Assembly (NCBI RefSeq): GCF_030435705.1
Contig: NZ_CP129382.1
Span: 186,001-250,000 of the forward strand
Direction: 5' to 3'
DNA length: 64,000 nt
Source: Rhizobium sp. SSA_523
GTDB taxonomy: Bacteria > Pseudomonadota > Alphaproteobacteria > Rhizobiales > Rhizobiaceae
Position numbers and translations under genes: made by a program
In this document: positions 54,275-63,372 of the stretch, in pieces
Layout: the number at the start of each line of letters is the position of its first letter
How positions within the stretch are numbered: position 1 is the first letter of the stretch
The notes under the pieces: generated by a model
Told to the model about the DNA's origin: nothing
Seen by the model: the letters and a program-made list of their open reading frames with translations, nothing else
Databases searched by the model: none

Positions 54275-55143
54275 GACAGATTTCGAAGACGCTTGCCGAA
54301 CATCTGGCCGGCGAGGCCACCACTGTGTGCCAGGTCTGGCGCGTGACCCGCCGCGACGGAAAACGCTTCGGTTTTACCGATCACGACCAGGATCTTCTGG
54401 TGGACGATATTCTGTGCCTGGCCGCCAGCGGCTTTGCGGCCCTGGAGGAAGAGAGCGGCGAGGGGCTTGCCGCGGCAAGCGGCGAAGTGGCCGGCGGCTT
54501 TTCCAGCCAGGCGATCACCGAACAGGACCTTGCGGAAGGCCGCTTCGACGGCGCGCGGGTCGAGCTCTTCCTCGTCAACTGGGAAAAGCCCTGGCAAAAG
54601 GCGCTGCTGGCGGTGCGCGAGATCGGCGAGGTGGTCCGCGCCGGCCAGCGCTTTTCGGCGGAACTGCGCAGCATGGCTCATCGTCTCGATCAGCCGCAGG
54701 GGCGGATCTACAGCCGCCGCTGCGATGCCGAATTCGGCGACCGGCGCTGCGGCGTCAGGCTGGAGGGCTTCAGCGCCACGGCCAGCATGGCGGGGTTCCG
54801 CGACCGAAGCCATCTGCTCCTCAGCGGCATTGCGGGCTTTGCCGGCGGCACGTTCGACCATGGCATGCTGACCATAGGCGACACGCGCCACGCCGTCGAT
54901 TCGCACCTGCTGCAGGCGGACGGGACGGCGCAAGTGAGCCTCTGGCTGCCGCTGGACAGCATTCCGGAAACCGGCACGCCGGTCACCATCGTGGCCGGCT
55001 GCGACAAGCGCTTTTCCACCTGCCGCGACCGGTTCCGCAACGGGCTGAACTTCCGGGGCTTCCCGCATGTGCCGGGCACGGATTTCAGCTATTCCTACAG
55101 TGATGGGCAGCGGCTGCATGACGGCCGTCCGATCGTGCCATGA
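54271..55143 (+). CDS. GTA baseplate hub protein, DUF2163 (g13)
   Basis: A 290-residue protein. The GTG start at 54271 overlaps the previous stop (GTGA). VWRVTRRDGKRFGFTDHDQD, RSMAHRLDQPQGRIYSRRCD, AEFGDRRCGVRLEG and TCRDRFRNGLNFRGFPHVPG with the Cys residues of the late Fe-S/zinc-like site define the BR0599/DUF2163 family. The stop overlaps the NlpC gene by 4 bp. Confidence 0.92.
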   Translation: MRQISKTLAEHLAGEATTVCQVWRVTRRDGKRFGFTDHDQDLLVDDILCLAASGFAALEEESGEGLAAASGEVAGGFSSQAITEQDLAEGRFDGARVELFLVNWEKPWQKALLAVREIGEVVRAGQRFSAELRSMAHRLDQPQGRIYSRRCDAEFGDRRCGVRLEGFSATASMAGFRDRSHLLLSGIAGFAGGTFDHGMLTIGDTRHAVDSHLLQADGTAQVSLWLPLDSIPETGTPVTIVAGCDKRFSTCRDRFRNGLNFRGFPHVPGTDFSYSYSDGQRLHDGRPIVP

Positions 55144-55664
55144 GCCTGGACGCGGCCGGTCATCAAGAGACAAGACCCCGCGACATGCGCGGTCCGGGCA
55201 GGACTGCGCAAGCAGGAGAAGGCTTGGGCCTGAGGGTGGTGGCGCTGGCCGAAGGCTGGATCGGCACGCCCTATCGTCACCAGGGCTCGACGAAGGGATT
55301 GGGCTGCGATTGCATCGGCCTTGTCATCGGCATCTGGCGCGAGCTCTATGGTGCTCTGCCCCTGAACGTGCCGCCCTATGCGCCGGACTGGGCGGAACGC
55401 AGCGGCGAGGAGCGCCTGCTTGCCGCCGCCCACCGCCTGTTCGGCGAGCCCCTGCCGCTCTGCGAGAGAAAGCCCGGCGATCTCCTGATCTTCCGCTGGC
55501 GCCAGGATTGTGCCGCCAAGCATGCCGGCATTCTAAGCGGAGCTGACTGCTTCATCCACGCTTACGAACAGGCGGCGGTGATCCGCTCCGCTTTGGTGCC
55601 CGCCTGGTGCAGAAAGCTTGCGGCTGTGCACCGCTTTCCCCCTCAACCTCCGATCAAGGCCTGA
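55140..55664 (+). CDS. NlpC/P60 peptidase of the GTA tail (g14)
   Basis: A 174-residue cell-wall peptidase. GCDCIGLVIGIWRELYG holds the catalytic Cys, AAKHAGILSGADCFIHAYEQ the His. WIGTPYRHQGSTKG is also conserved. It would cut peptidoglycan during DNA entry. The N-terminal 30 residues vary. Four-base overlap with g13. A 57-bp gap leads to g15. Confidence 0.92.
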   Translation: MSLDAAGHQETRPRDMRGPGRTAQAGEGLGLRVVALAEGWIGTPYRHQGSTKGLGCDCIGLVIGIWRELYGALPLNVPPYAPDWAERSGEERLLAAAHRLFGEPLPLCERKPGDLLIFRWRQDCAAKHAGILSGADCFIHAYEQAAVIRSALVPAWCRKLAAVHRFPPQPPIKA

Positions 55665-55721
55665 TCGCCTCCGGTCCGCATCCGGTCTGCATCCGGTCTG
55701 GTCAGCCTTTGCGAGCACGCC

Positions 55722-58700
55722 ATGGCGACTATCCTGTTTCAGGCGGCGGGCGCCGCCCTCGGCTCGGTCTTCGGCCCGCTCGGCGCGATTATCGGGCGGG
55801 CCGCCGGCGGAATGGCAGGCGCCGCCATCGATCATGCGCTGATCGGCGACAGGCGCACCATTGCCGGCCCGCGGCTTGCCAATGCCCGCATTCCCGGCGC
55901 CGACGAGGGAACGCCGATCACCCGCGTCTACGGGACGGTGCGGATCGGCGGGACGCTGATCTGGGCGACGCGCTTTGCGGAGGAGGTGACGCGCGAGCGG
56001 CGCGGCGGCAAGGGATCCAGCCGCAAGCGGGTCGAGACCTTCAGCTATTTCGCCAACCTTGCCATCGGCATCTGCGAAGGCGAGATCGCCATGGTGCGCC
56101 GGGTCTGGGCCGATGGCCGCGAACTCGACCTGACCCAGATCGAGATGCGCCTGTATCGCGGCACCGAGGACCAGCCGCCGGATCCGCTGATCGAAGCCAA
56201 GCAGGGGACCGGCCGGGCGCCGGCCTATCGCGGCCTCGCTTATGCGGTTTTCGACCATCTGCCGATCAATGATTTCGGCAATCGCATTCCGCTGTTCCAG
56301 TTCGAGGTGGTGCGGCCGGTCGGCCAGCTGGAGCGGCAATTGCGGGCTGTTACCCTGATACCCGGCTCGAGCGAGCATGGCTATGCCACGGCACAGGTGA
56401 CCGAGGAAACCGGCGAGGGCAGTGCGCGGATCGTCAACCGCCACACGCTGACGGCGGGCACGGATTTCGAGGCGGCGCTGAACGAATTGCAGGCCGTCTG
56501 CCCGCATGTCGAAAGCGTGGCGCTGGTTGTCAGCTGGTTCGGCACCGATCTGCGCGCCGGCGAATGCCGCATCCTGCCGGGCGTCGAGAGCCTGGAGCGG
56601 GGCCGGGAAAGTGCGGCCTGGTCGGTGGCGGGCATAGAGCGCAAGGATGCCTATCTGGTCAGCCGCAACGGCGCCTCGCCGGCCTATGGCGGCACCCCGA
56701 GCGATGCAAGCGTGCGCCAGGCGCTGGCCGATCTGAAAGCGCGGGGGCTGCGCGTCTTCCTCTATCCCTTCGTCATGATGGATGTGCCGGCGGAGAACGC
56801 CCTGCCCGATCCGCATGGCGCCGCACGGCAGGCGCCGTATCCCTGGCGCGGCCGCATCACCTGCCATCCGGCGCCGGGCCGGCCGGGATCGCCGGACGGG
56901 ACCGCTTCGGCCGCAGGCGAGGTGGCAGCCTTCGTCAACCGCGCGGAGGGCTATCGCCGGATGATCCTGCATTATGCGGCGCTCGTCCGGGAGGCGGGCG
57001 GGGTGGACGGCTTCATCATCGGGTCGGAATTTCGCGGCCTCACACAGTTGCGCGGCGCGGCCGGCGATTTTCCTTTCGTCGGCGAACTCGTGCGGCTGGC
57101 GACGGATCTGCGCGCCATCCTCGGGCCTGCGACCGCCCTGACCTATGGCGCCGACTGGACGGAATATTTCGGCTATCATCCGGCGGATGGCTCCGGCGAC
57201 GTCTTCTACCATCTCGATCCGCTCTGGGCCTGCCCCGCCATCACGGCCGTCGGCATCGACAATTACATGCCGCTCTCGGACTGGCGCGAGGAGGATCTCG
57301 GCCAGGCCAATCCGGACGGCATGCGCACGCCCGAAGACAAAGCGGCGATGACGGCAGCCATTGCCGGCGGCGAGGGCTTCGACTGGTATTACGAAGGCGA
57401 GGCCGACCGGCAGGCCCGCAACCGCCGCCCCATTACCGATGGCGCGGCCGACAAGCCCTGGGTGTTCCGGGTGAAGGATCTCGAAAGCTGGTGGACCAAG
57501 CCGCATTACGAACGGCGCGGCGGCCGGGAGCTTGCGACCCCAAGCCCCTGGCAGCCGCGGTCAAAGCCGATCTGGTTTACCGAACTCGGCTGCCCGGCCA
57601 TCGACAAGGGCGCCAACCAGCCGAATGTCTTCCTCGATCCGAAATCCTCCGAGAGCTTTGCGCCCTATTTTTCCAGCGCGCAGCGCTCCGACAGCATGCA
57701 GCGGCGGTTTCTGGAGGCGCATCACGCCTGGTGGCAGGGCCCGGGTCCGCCGAAGGGCATGGTCGACCCACGCCACATCTTCGTCTGGACCTGGGATGCC
57801 AGGCCCTATCCGGCCTTTCCCGACGCCCTTGAAACCTGGTCGGACGGCGACAACTGGCGCACCGGGCACTGGCTCAATGGACGCATGGGCGCCACGACGC
57901 TTGCCGATGTGCTTGCCGCGGTGCTCACCGATCACGGCTTTACCGCCTTCGACGTCTCCGATGTCACCGGCGATCTCCTGGGTTTCGTCCAGGCGGAGGT
58001 GACCTCCGCACGCGCCCTGATCGAGCCTCTGGCGCGGATCTTCCTGCTGGATGTGATCGAGGAGGCGGGGCGGCTCGTCATCCGCTCCCGCATGAAGGCG
58101 AGCCTTGCGCCGCAGGTGATCGACGTGCTGGCCGAGCAGGACAAGGAGGCGGCCTGGCAGGAGACGCGCGGGCATGCCAGCGATTTTCCCGCCGAAGTGG
58201 TGATGGGCTTTAGCAATCCGGCGCTCGATTACCAGTCGGCGAGCCTGCGCTCGCGGCACATGGTTTCCGCCGCCAGCCACCGGATCCTGAGGGCCGATCT
58301 CGAAGGCGTTCTTTACGAGGCCGCGGTGCAGAGCGCGGCCGATGCCCTCTTGCGCGACAACCAGCTGTCCCGGCGCATGGTCCGGTTTTCGCTTCCGCCC
58401 TCGCGCATCGACGTGATGCCGGGAGATCCGATCCGCATCGCCGAGGGGCCGGAGGGGGTCTATCTCGTCACCCGGATCGAGGACGGCACCGTGCGGCGGA
58501 TCGAGGCGCGGCGGCACGCGCCGGCCAATGCCGTCGTCACCCGCGACACAGGCGAGCAGAGGGCGGCGCCGGTCACCGGTTCGGCGGCCTTTTCGCCCGC
58601 CATCCAGTATCTCGACCTGCCGCGCCTCGACGGATCAGACCCGTCCGGCTTTGCCCGCGTGGCGGCCTTTTGCAAGCCCTTCCGGCGCATGCTCCTGTCC

Positions 58701-59540
58701 GCCTCGACGACCAGCGAGGCCTTTCGCGCCCGTGCCAATATCGATCGGCCCGCCATCATCGGGCGTTTGAGCCGCCCGCTCGATGCCGGCTTCGGCGTGA
58801 TCGGCCGTTTCGATCGTCCGGGCAGCCTGGAGGTCGATCTCGCTTTCGGCGAACTGTCCTCCGCGCCGCCTGTGGCGGTGCTGGCGGGCACCAACCGGCT
58901 TGCCGTCCTCAGCGCCAGCGGCGCCTGGGAAGTGCTGGGATTTACCACCGCAAGCGAGGTGGCGCCCGGCCGTTTCCGCCTGTCCTGCCTGTTGCGCGGC
59001 ATGGCAGGAACCGAGGATGCGATGGCCGCCGGCCATGCCGCGGGCGCGCCCGTGGTGCTTCTGGACGAGGCCGTGGTGCCGATGGGGCTCTCGCCGGATG
59101 AGCGTGGCATCCTGCTGAACTGGATCGTCGAGCCGGTGGGCGGGGGCGGGCGTCGGGCCGGTCCCGTCGCCTTTGCCGGCGCAATGCGCGCCGAGACGCC
59201 GCTTGCCCCGGTGCATGCCAGAGCACGGCGCATCGGCCAGGCTATCGCGATCACCTGGATCAGGCGCAGCCGCATCGATGCCGATGACTGGAATGCCAGC
59301 GAAATCGCGCTCGACGAGCCGCAGGAGGCCTACCGGCTGGAGATCCTGCAGGCGCAGACCGTCGTGCGGCAGGTGGAGGTCGGCGCGTCGCGCTTCGACT
59401 ACGCTCTCGCCGACGAAGTTCACGATTTCGGCACGGCGCAGACGCGCCTGACGCTTCGGCTGCGGCAACTGGGCCGGGCCGTTCCCCTGGGGATTGCGCT
59501 TTATGTCGATATCCCCGTCAAACAAGAAGGAGATGCATGA
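55722..59540 (+). CDS. GTA host-specificity protein with TIM-barrel-like domain (g15)
   Basis: A 1272-residue baseplate/tail-tip protein. The N-terminus (residues 1-240) is the Gly/Ala-rich hub (MATILFQAAGAALGSVFGPL, TPITRVYGTVRIGGTLIWAT). The GTA_TIM glycosidase-like domain is about 243-700 (LVVSWFGTDLRAGECRILPG; GFIIGSEFRGLTQLRG; WFTELGCPAIDKGANQPN). A phage-tail-3-like domain is about 740-920. The last third is beta-rich and probably contacts the cell surface. It is the longest gene of the window and confirms the GTA identity. Confidence 0.93.
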   Translation: MATILFQAAGAALGSVFGPLGAIIGRAAGGMAGAAIDHALIGDRRTIAGPRLANARIPGADEGTPITRVYGTVRIGGTLIWATRFAEEVTRERRGGKGSSRKRVETFSYFANLAIGICEGEIAMVRRVWADGRELDLTQIEMRLYRGTEDQPPDPLIEAKQGTGRAPAYRGLAYAVFDHLPINDFGNRIPLFQFEVVRPVGQLERQLRAVTLIPGSSEHGYATAQVTEETGEGSARIVNRHTLTAGTDFEAALNELQAVCPHVESVALVVSWFGTDLRAGECRILPGVESLERGRESAAWSVAGIERKDAYLVSRNGASPAYGGTPSDASVRQALADLKARGLRVFLYPFVMMDVPAENALPDPHGAARQAPYPWRGRITCHPAPGRPGSPDGTASAAGEVAAFVNRAEGYRRMILHYAALVREAGGVDGFIIGSEFRGLTQLRGAAGDFPFVGELVRLATDLRAILGPATALTYGADWTEYFGYHPADGSGDVFYHLDPLWACPAITAVGIDNYMPLSDWREEDLGQANPDGMRTPEDKAAMTAAIAGGEGFDWYYEGEADRQARNRRPITDGAADKPWVFRVKDLESWWTKPHYERRGGRELATPSPWQPRSKPIWFTELGCPAIDKGANQPNVFLDPKSSESFAPYFSSAQRSDSMQRRFLEAHHAWWQGPGPPKGMVDPRHIFVWTWDARPYPAFPDALETWSDGDNWRTGHWLNGRMGATTLADVLAAVLTDHGFTAFDVSDVTGDLLGFVQAEVTSARALIEPLARIFLLDVIEEAGRLVIRSRMKASLAPQVIDVLAEQDKEAAWQETRGHASDFPAEVVMGFSNPALDYQSASLRSRHMVSAASHRILRADLEGVLYEAAVQSAADALLRDNQLSRRMVRFSLPPSRIDVMPGDPIRIAEGPEGVYLVTRIEDGTVRRIEARRHAPANAVVTRDTGEQRAAPVTGSAAFSPAIQYLDLPRLDGSDPSGFARVAAFCKPFRRMLLSASTTSEAFRARANIDRPAIIGRLSRPLDAGFGVIGRFDRPGSLEVDLAFGELSSAPPVAVLAGTNRLAVLSASGAWEVLGFTTASEVAPGRFRLSCLLRGMAGTEDAMAAGHAAGAPVVLLDEAVVPMGLSPDERGILLNWIVEPVGGGGRRAGPVAFAGAMRAETPLAPVHARARRIGQAIAITWIRRSRIDADDWNASEIALDEPQEAYRLEILQAQTVVRQVEVGASRFDYALADEVHDFGTAQTRLTLRLRQLGRAVPLGIALYVDIPVKQEGDA

Positions 59541-59752
59541 TGGACATGACCAAGACCTGGTGGCAATCCAAGACGATCTGGGGCGGGCTGATCGCCGTGG
59601 CAGCGGCCGTGATGAAAGCCTCGGGCGCGGATCTTTCGCTTTCGGACCAGAATGGGATCGCCGATGCGATCATCAATCTGTCGGGCGCGATCGGCGGGAT
59701 CCTGGCGATTTACGGACGGCTCAGCGCCCGCGGAACGATCGCTCCCGGCTGA
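59537..59752 (+). CDS. Small membrane protein closing the GTA cluster, holin-like
   Basis: A 71-residue protein. TWWQSKTIWGGLIAVAAAVM and IADAIINLSGAIGGILAIYG form two hydrophobic helices. The start overlaps the g15 stop by 4 bp, with AAGAAGGAGATGC ahead. Size and topology are holin-like. With the GH19 lysin it could release particles. Function is inferred. Confidence 0.7.
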   Translation: MMDMTKTWWQSKTIWGGLIAVAAAVMKASGADLSLSDQNGIADAIINLSGAIGGILAIYGRLSARGTIAPG

Positions 59753-59881
59753 TGACAGACGCGTGAGGTGGCGGGCCTGTGAATGCCACATTCATTTACC
59801 ATTCAGCCGCCTTCGGTTACAAAGGGCAGCATCGATGCGGTGCAAATCACCGGCTTGTCACCGTCAGTGGAATGGGAAATT

Positions 59882-60136
59882 ATGGCATCAAACTGGATGA
59901 TCGCGATCGTCGCTGCGGCGATAATCAGCCTCTCGAGCAGCCAGAGCCTTGCCCTCGATTATCTGGTTCTCGTATCCGGTGATTGCGGAGATGCTGCCTC
60001 CAAAGTGGTGAAGGAAACGGGCGGATACCTGCTTTCGGCAGAGCCGACAAACGACGGACGCAGCTGCATCGTCACGGTCCTGGTGCAGGGCAGTGGCGAG
60101 CGGCCGCGCAAGGTGACGATGCGGGTACCCATGTAA
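59882..60136 (+). CDS. feuN: FeuN, small periplasmic modulator of FeuPQ
   Basis: An 84-residue protein. ATG 59882 (MASNWMIAIVAAAIISLSSS) opens a signal peptide that ends near QSLALD. The mature part YLVLVSGDCGDAASKVVKET has one of two Cys, the other in NDGRSCIVTVLVQG. In Sinorhizobium meliloti FeuN is an 83-residue periplasmic inhibitor of FeuQ encoded just upstream of feuPQ. Size, position and signal fit. The longer start at 59783 is unlikely. The sequence identity itself could not be checked. Confidence 0.8.
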   Translation: MASNWMIAIVAAAIISLSSSQSLALDYLVLVSGDCGDAASKVVKETGGYLLSAEPTNDGRSCIVTVLVQGSGERPRKVTMRVPM

Positions 60137-60284
60137 GCAATAGCGTTGAGCCGGGAGCAGGCGTGTTGAGCAGGGAGCTGGTGAGCGGGGCGTGCAGAAG
60201 GATGAAGGCTCGAGCCGCCGTGAGGCCGGGCGGCGCTCGCATCCTCAGTTCCTGGGCCCAGAAGCCCGCTGATCGAGTCGCACC

Positions 60285-60412
60285 GGACGCCTTGCTCCTG
60301 ATGCCTTTTTCCTGATGGCTTTTCCCCGATGCTTTGACATTAACGCTTTTCGTCTAATGCTTTCACCCTGACGGTTTTACCCCGACGATTTTACCCTGAC
60401 GCTTTCGCAAAA
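60285..60412. repeat. Degenerate about 15-bp tandem repeats in the feuN-feuP gap
   Basis: Units like CCTGATGGCTTTT, CCCTGACGGTTTTAC and CCCCGACGATTTTAC repeat about eight times. They fill much of the 295-bp space before feuP and would lie in its leader if transcription starts upstream. Pattern strength is moderate because units vary. Confidence 0.65.
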
Positions 60413-60431
60413 CCCGCTGTTTTCTGAGGAT

Positions 60432-61106
60432 ATGATGCGCATACTGGTCGTTGAAGATGATGAGAACCTGAACCGCCAGCTGGCCGATGCCCTGAAAGAG
60501 GCCGGCTATGTGGTCGATCAGGCCTTTGACGGCGAGGAAGGGCATTTCCTCGGCGATACCGAACCCTATGACGCAGTGATCCTCGATATCGGCCTGCCGG
60601 AAATGGACGGCATTACGGTCGTCGAGAAATGGCGCGAAGGCGGCAAAGTCATGCCGGTGCTGATGCTGACGGCACGCGATCGCTGGAGCGACAAGGTGGC
60701 CGGGATCGATGCCGGCGCCGATGACTATGTGGCAAAGCCCTTCCATGTCGAGGAAGTGCTGGCGCGCGTGCGGGCGCTCATTCGCAGGGCCGCCGGCCAC
60801 GCCTCTTCCGAGCTCGTCTGCGGGCCGGTGCGCCTCGATACCAAGGCGTCCAAGGCGACGGTGAATTCGGTTACGCTGAAACTCACATCGCATGAGTTCC
60901 GCCTGCTATCCTATCTGATGCACCATATGGGCCAGGTGGTGTCGCGTACCGAATTGATCGAACACATGTATGATCAGGACTTCGACCGCGATTCCAACAC
61001 GATCGAGGTCTTTGTCGGACGCTTGCGCAAGAAGATCGGCGTCGACCTGATCGAGACGGTGCGCGGTCTCGGCTATCGCATGCAAGCGCCTGCCGATGGT
61101 CATTAG
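60432..61106 (+). CDS. feuP: FeuP, OmpR-family response regulator
   Basis: A 224-residue regulator. The receiver domain has acidic EDDEN, the phospho-acceptor Asp in AVILDIGLPEMDG (residue about 52), TAR and K in YVAKPFH. The C-terminal winged helix is LKLTSHEFRLLSYLMHHMGQ, RDSNTIEVFVGRLRKKIG, ETVRGLGYRM. It is orthologous in form to FeuP, needed in Sinorhizobium for cyclic glucan export (ndvA) and early nodulation. It overlaps feuQ by 11 bp. An alternative ATG is at 60435. Confidence 0.92.
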   Translation: MMRILVVEDDENLNRQLADALKEAGYVVDQAFDGEEGHFLGDTEPYDAVILDIGLPEMDGITVVEKWREGGKVMPVLMLTARDRWSDKVAGIDAGADDYVAKPFHVEEVLARVRALIRRAAGHASSELVCGPVRLDTKASKATVNSVTLKLTSHEFRLLSYLMHHMGQVVSRTELIEHMYDQDFDRDSNTIEVFVGRLRKKIGVDLIETVRGLGYRMQAPADGH

Positions 61107-62493
61107 ATCGGTCACTGCCCGCGTTCTCCTGCTGGCAACCCTCTGGTCGGCCGTCGCCCTCGTGGTGATCGCGCTGGTCATCTCGGCGCTCTATGCCAAA
61201 TCCGCCGAGCGCGCCTTTACCGATCTTTTGCGCGCGCAGCTCTACAACGTCATCAACTCGATCACCATCGGCGACGACAACAGCCTGAACGGCAATCCGC
61301 AGCTGGGCGACCTGCGCTTCTCGCAGCCCGAGACCGGCTGGTACTGGATCGTCGAGCCTCTCGGCACCTTCGCCGCGACGCCGCTCTCCTCCTCGTCGCT
61401 CGGCGTTTCCAACATCGCCGTGCCGTCCATCCTCACCGTTCCCTTCAACAACCGCTACGAACGCTTCTATCCCACCTATGACGCCTTCGGAAACCATGTT
61501 CTGGTGGCCGAGACCGAAGTGGTTCTGGACAGCGAAGGCCGCGCGGCGCGGTTCCGCGTGTCCGGCAATCTCAACATCGTCGACGGCGATATCCAGGCCT
61601 TCACCCGCAGCCTCTATATCGCGCTGGTGGTGTTCGGCCTGCTCAGCCTCGTCGTCAACGGTCTTGCCATCCTCTTCGGCCTGCGCCCGCTGGCCGATGC
61701 CCGCCGCGCCCTCGAACGGGTGCGGCGCGGCGAGATGGAGCGGCTGGAGGGCGAGTTTCCGCGCGAGGTGCAATCGCTGACCGTGGAAATGAACGCCCTC
61801 ATCGACAGCAACCGGCGCATTGTCGAGCGGGCGCGCATGCAGGTCGGCAATCTCGCCCATTCGCTGAAGACGCCGATTGCCGTGCTGTTGAACGAGGCGC
61901 GGCTTCTGGAAAAGCCGCAGGCCGATGTGGTGCGCAGCCAGGCGGAGGCCATGCAGGCCCAGGTGCAATCCTATCTCAACCGCGCCCGCATCGCCGCCCA
62001 GCGCGAATCGCTTCTGGCCCGCACCGAGGTGGAGCCGGTGATCGAGCGGTTGATCCGCGTGATGCGCCGTCTCAATCCGGAAAAGGAATTCCAGCTGCAT
62101 GCCGCCAGCGCCGGCCTGGCGCTCGCCATGGAACAGCAGGATGTGGAAGAGACGGTCGGCAATCTCCTGGAAAATGCCGCGCGCCATTCCGCCTCGGTGG
62201 TCTGGCTGAGCGTTTCGGCCGCGCCGGCACCGGAAGGCGCCGAGGGGCCGCGCCGCCACTGGGTGGAGATCACCGTCGAGGATGATGGCCCGGGCCTGAC
62301 GCCGGCGGAGATCAAGGAGGCGCTGAAGCGTGGTCGCCGGCTGGACGAAAGCAAGCCGGGAACCGGGCTCGGCCTGTCCATCGTCGGCGAGGTGACGCGC
62401 GAATATCAGGGCCGCTTCGAACTGACGCGCGGCGAACGCGGCGGCCTGAAGGCGCTGTTGACGCTTCCGGGCATTGCCATGGACAATGGCTAG
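61096..62493 (+). CDS. feuQ: FeuQ, sensor histidine kinase
   Basis: A 465-residue sensor. TM1 (VLLLATLWSAVALVVIALVI) and TM2 near residues 178-200 (IALVVFGLLSLVVNGLAILF) flank a periplasmic sensor (about 35-175). HAMP follows; the phospho-accepting His is in NLAHSLKTPIAVLLNEA. HATPase has N box (NLLENAARHSAS), DDGPGL and GTGLGLSIVGEV. It phosphorylates FeuP; FeuN would bind its periplasmic part. The start overlaps feuP. Confidence 0.92.
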   Translation: MVIRSVTARVLLLATLWSAVALVVIALVISALYAKSAERAFTDLLRAQLYNVINSITIGDDNSLNGNPQLGDLRFSQPETGWYWIVEPLGTFAATPLSSSSLGVSNIAVPSILTVPFNNRYERFYPTYDAFGNHVLVAETEVVLDSEGRAARFRVSGNLNIVDGDIQAFTRSLYIALVVFGLLSLVVNGLAILFGLRPLADARRALERVRRGEMERLEGEFPREVQSLTVEMNALIDSNRRIVERARMQVGNLAHSLKTPIAVLLNEARLLEKPQADVVRSQAEAMQAQVQSYLNRARIAAQRESLLARTEVEPVIERLIRVMRRLNPEKEFQLHAASAGLALAMEQQDVEETVGNLLENAARHSASVVWLSVSAAPAPEGAEGPRRHWVEITVEDDGPGLTPAEIKEALKRGRRLDESKPGTGLGLSIVGEVTREYQGRFELTRGERGGLKALLTLPGIAMDNG

Positions 62494-62790
62494 CGCATCC
62501 GGCCAGCGCATTTGGGCGTCGGTGTAGGCACGCCTCGCTTGATCGGAAGCGGGAGCGGGAGCGCGAGCGGTATCGGGATCGGTGCCCGATCCGGAGAACC
62601 GGCAGCCGGATCTTGGAAGGCCTTCCTGCATCACGCCGAGCTCGCGCCAGATCACGATGAGTTCTTGTTGGCAGGCGCTCTTTCGGCCTCGACCTTTGCG
62701 GCCAAACCGTTAAAAGGGGGGGTGGACGCAGCTAGACCGGGAACCCTTGCGGGAGGGGCCCGTCATTTGTCTTGAGACGGTTGGAGAAGA
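62494..62790. other. Intergenic region after feuQ
   Basis: About 300 bp with short GGGAGC and GGTATC repeats and no supported gene. The reading frame 62512-62775 is Gly/Ser-rich, lacks a clear ribosome site and is not accepted. The lipoprotein ribosome site (GGTTGGAGAAG) closes the region. Confidence 0.5.
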
Positions 62791-63216
62791 ATGCGCATTC
62801 GCCCTCATAGCTTTGTTCTGGTGACGATGCTTGCCGCAGCCCTGCTGTCCGGTTGCACCACGGGCGGCGCAAACAGCGGCGGCGGCCTGTTCTCCCGCGC
62901 GGCCTCGCCATCTTCCAAATATATCGCGGCGCTGCAGGGCGGAATGGTCGGCCGCTCCGGCCTCAAGCTCAGCGACAGCGACCGGCAGCGGGCGCTGGAG
63001 GCTGAATATCGGGCGCTGGAAAGTGCCGGTGTCGGCCAGCCGGTTCCCTGGGCAGGCAGCGGCGTGACGGGCCAGGTGGTTGCCGCCGCGCCCTATCAGG
63101 TCGGTTCGCAGAACTGCCGGCAATATACCCATACGCTGACGGTTGGCGGGCGCGAGACCAAGCTGCGCGGCGCGGGCTGCCGCAACGACGACGGTTCCTG
63201 GACTCCCTTGACCTGA
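62791..63216 (+). CDS. Lipoprotein with surface-antigen-like C-terminus
   Basis: A 141-residue lipoprotein. The signal peptide ends at a lipobox LLSG|C (Cys at residue 22). A Ser/Gly-rich linker follows. The C-terminal part (ALEAEYRALESAGVGQPVPW, QNCRQYTHTLTVGGRETKLR, GAGCRNDDGSWTPL) resembles the 17-kDa surface antigen family. It should sit in the outer membrane, facing the periplasm. It lies between feuQ and ccmI, and no function is known. Confidence 0.85.
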   Translation: MRIRPHSFVLVTMLAAALLSGCTTGGANSGGGLFSRAASPSSKYIAALQGGMVGRSGLKLSDSDRQRALEAEYRALESAGVGQPVPWAGSGVTGQVVAAAPYQVGSQNCRQYTHTLTVGGRETKLRGAGCRNDDGSWTPLT

Positions 63217-63372
63217 CGGATCGGGCCGATCCCCTGCAATTGACGCAAATCAAGGCCGGGACCTTGGCAAGCGGCGAGAAAGGGACCGGAAACTTGCGGC
63301 GAAACGCCTCAATTTCGTGTCATCGCTCCGCTTCCGATTGGAATGCGAGCCCGCTTGAAGTATTTGGCCTGC

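Noticed and set aside
55533..57506. 657-residue minus-strand frame, with similar long antisense frames at 13659-15368, 1015-2103 and 52322-53860
   Set aside because: They are shadows of well-supported genes (GTA g15, copA, kinase, tail genes) in GC-rich DNA, with no domain pattern.
42562..59752. Ordinary integrated prophage
   Set aside because: No integrase, repressor, replication genes or attachment repeats are seen; gene order and the short tape measure fit a GTA.
62512..62775. 87-residue Gly/Ser-rich frame after feuQ
   Set aside because: The first part is repeat-derived and there is no ribosome site; it is more likely intergenic.
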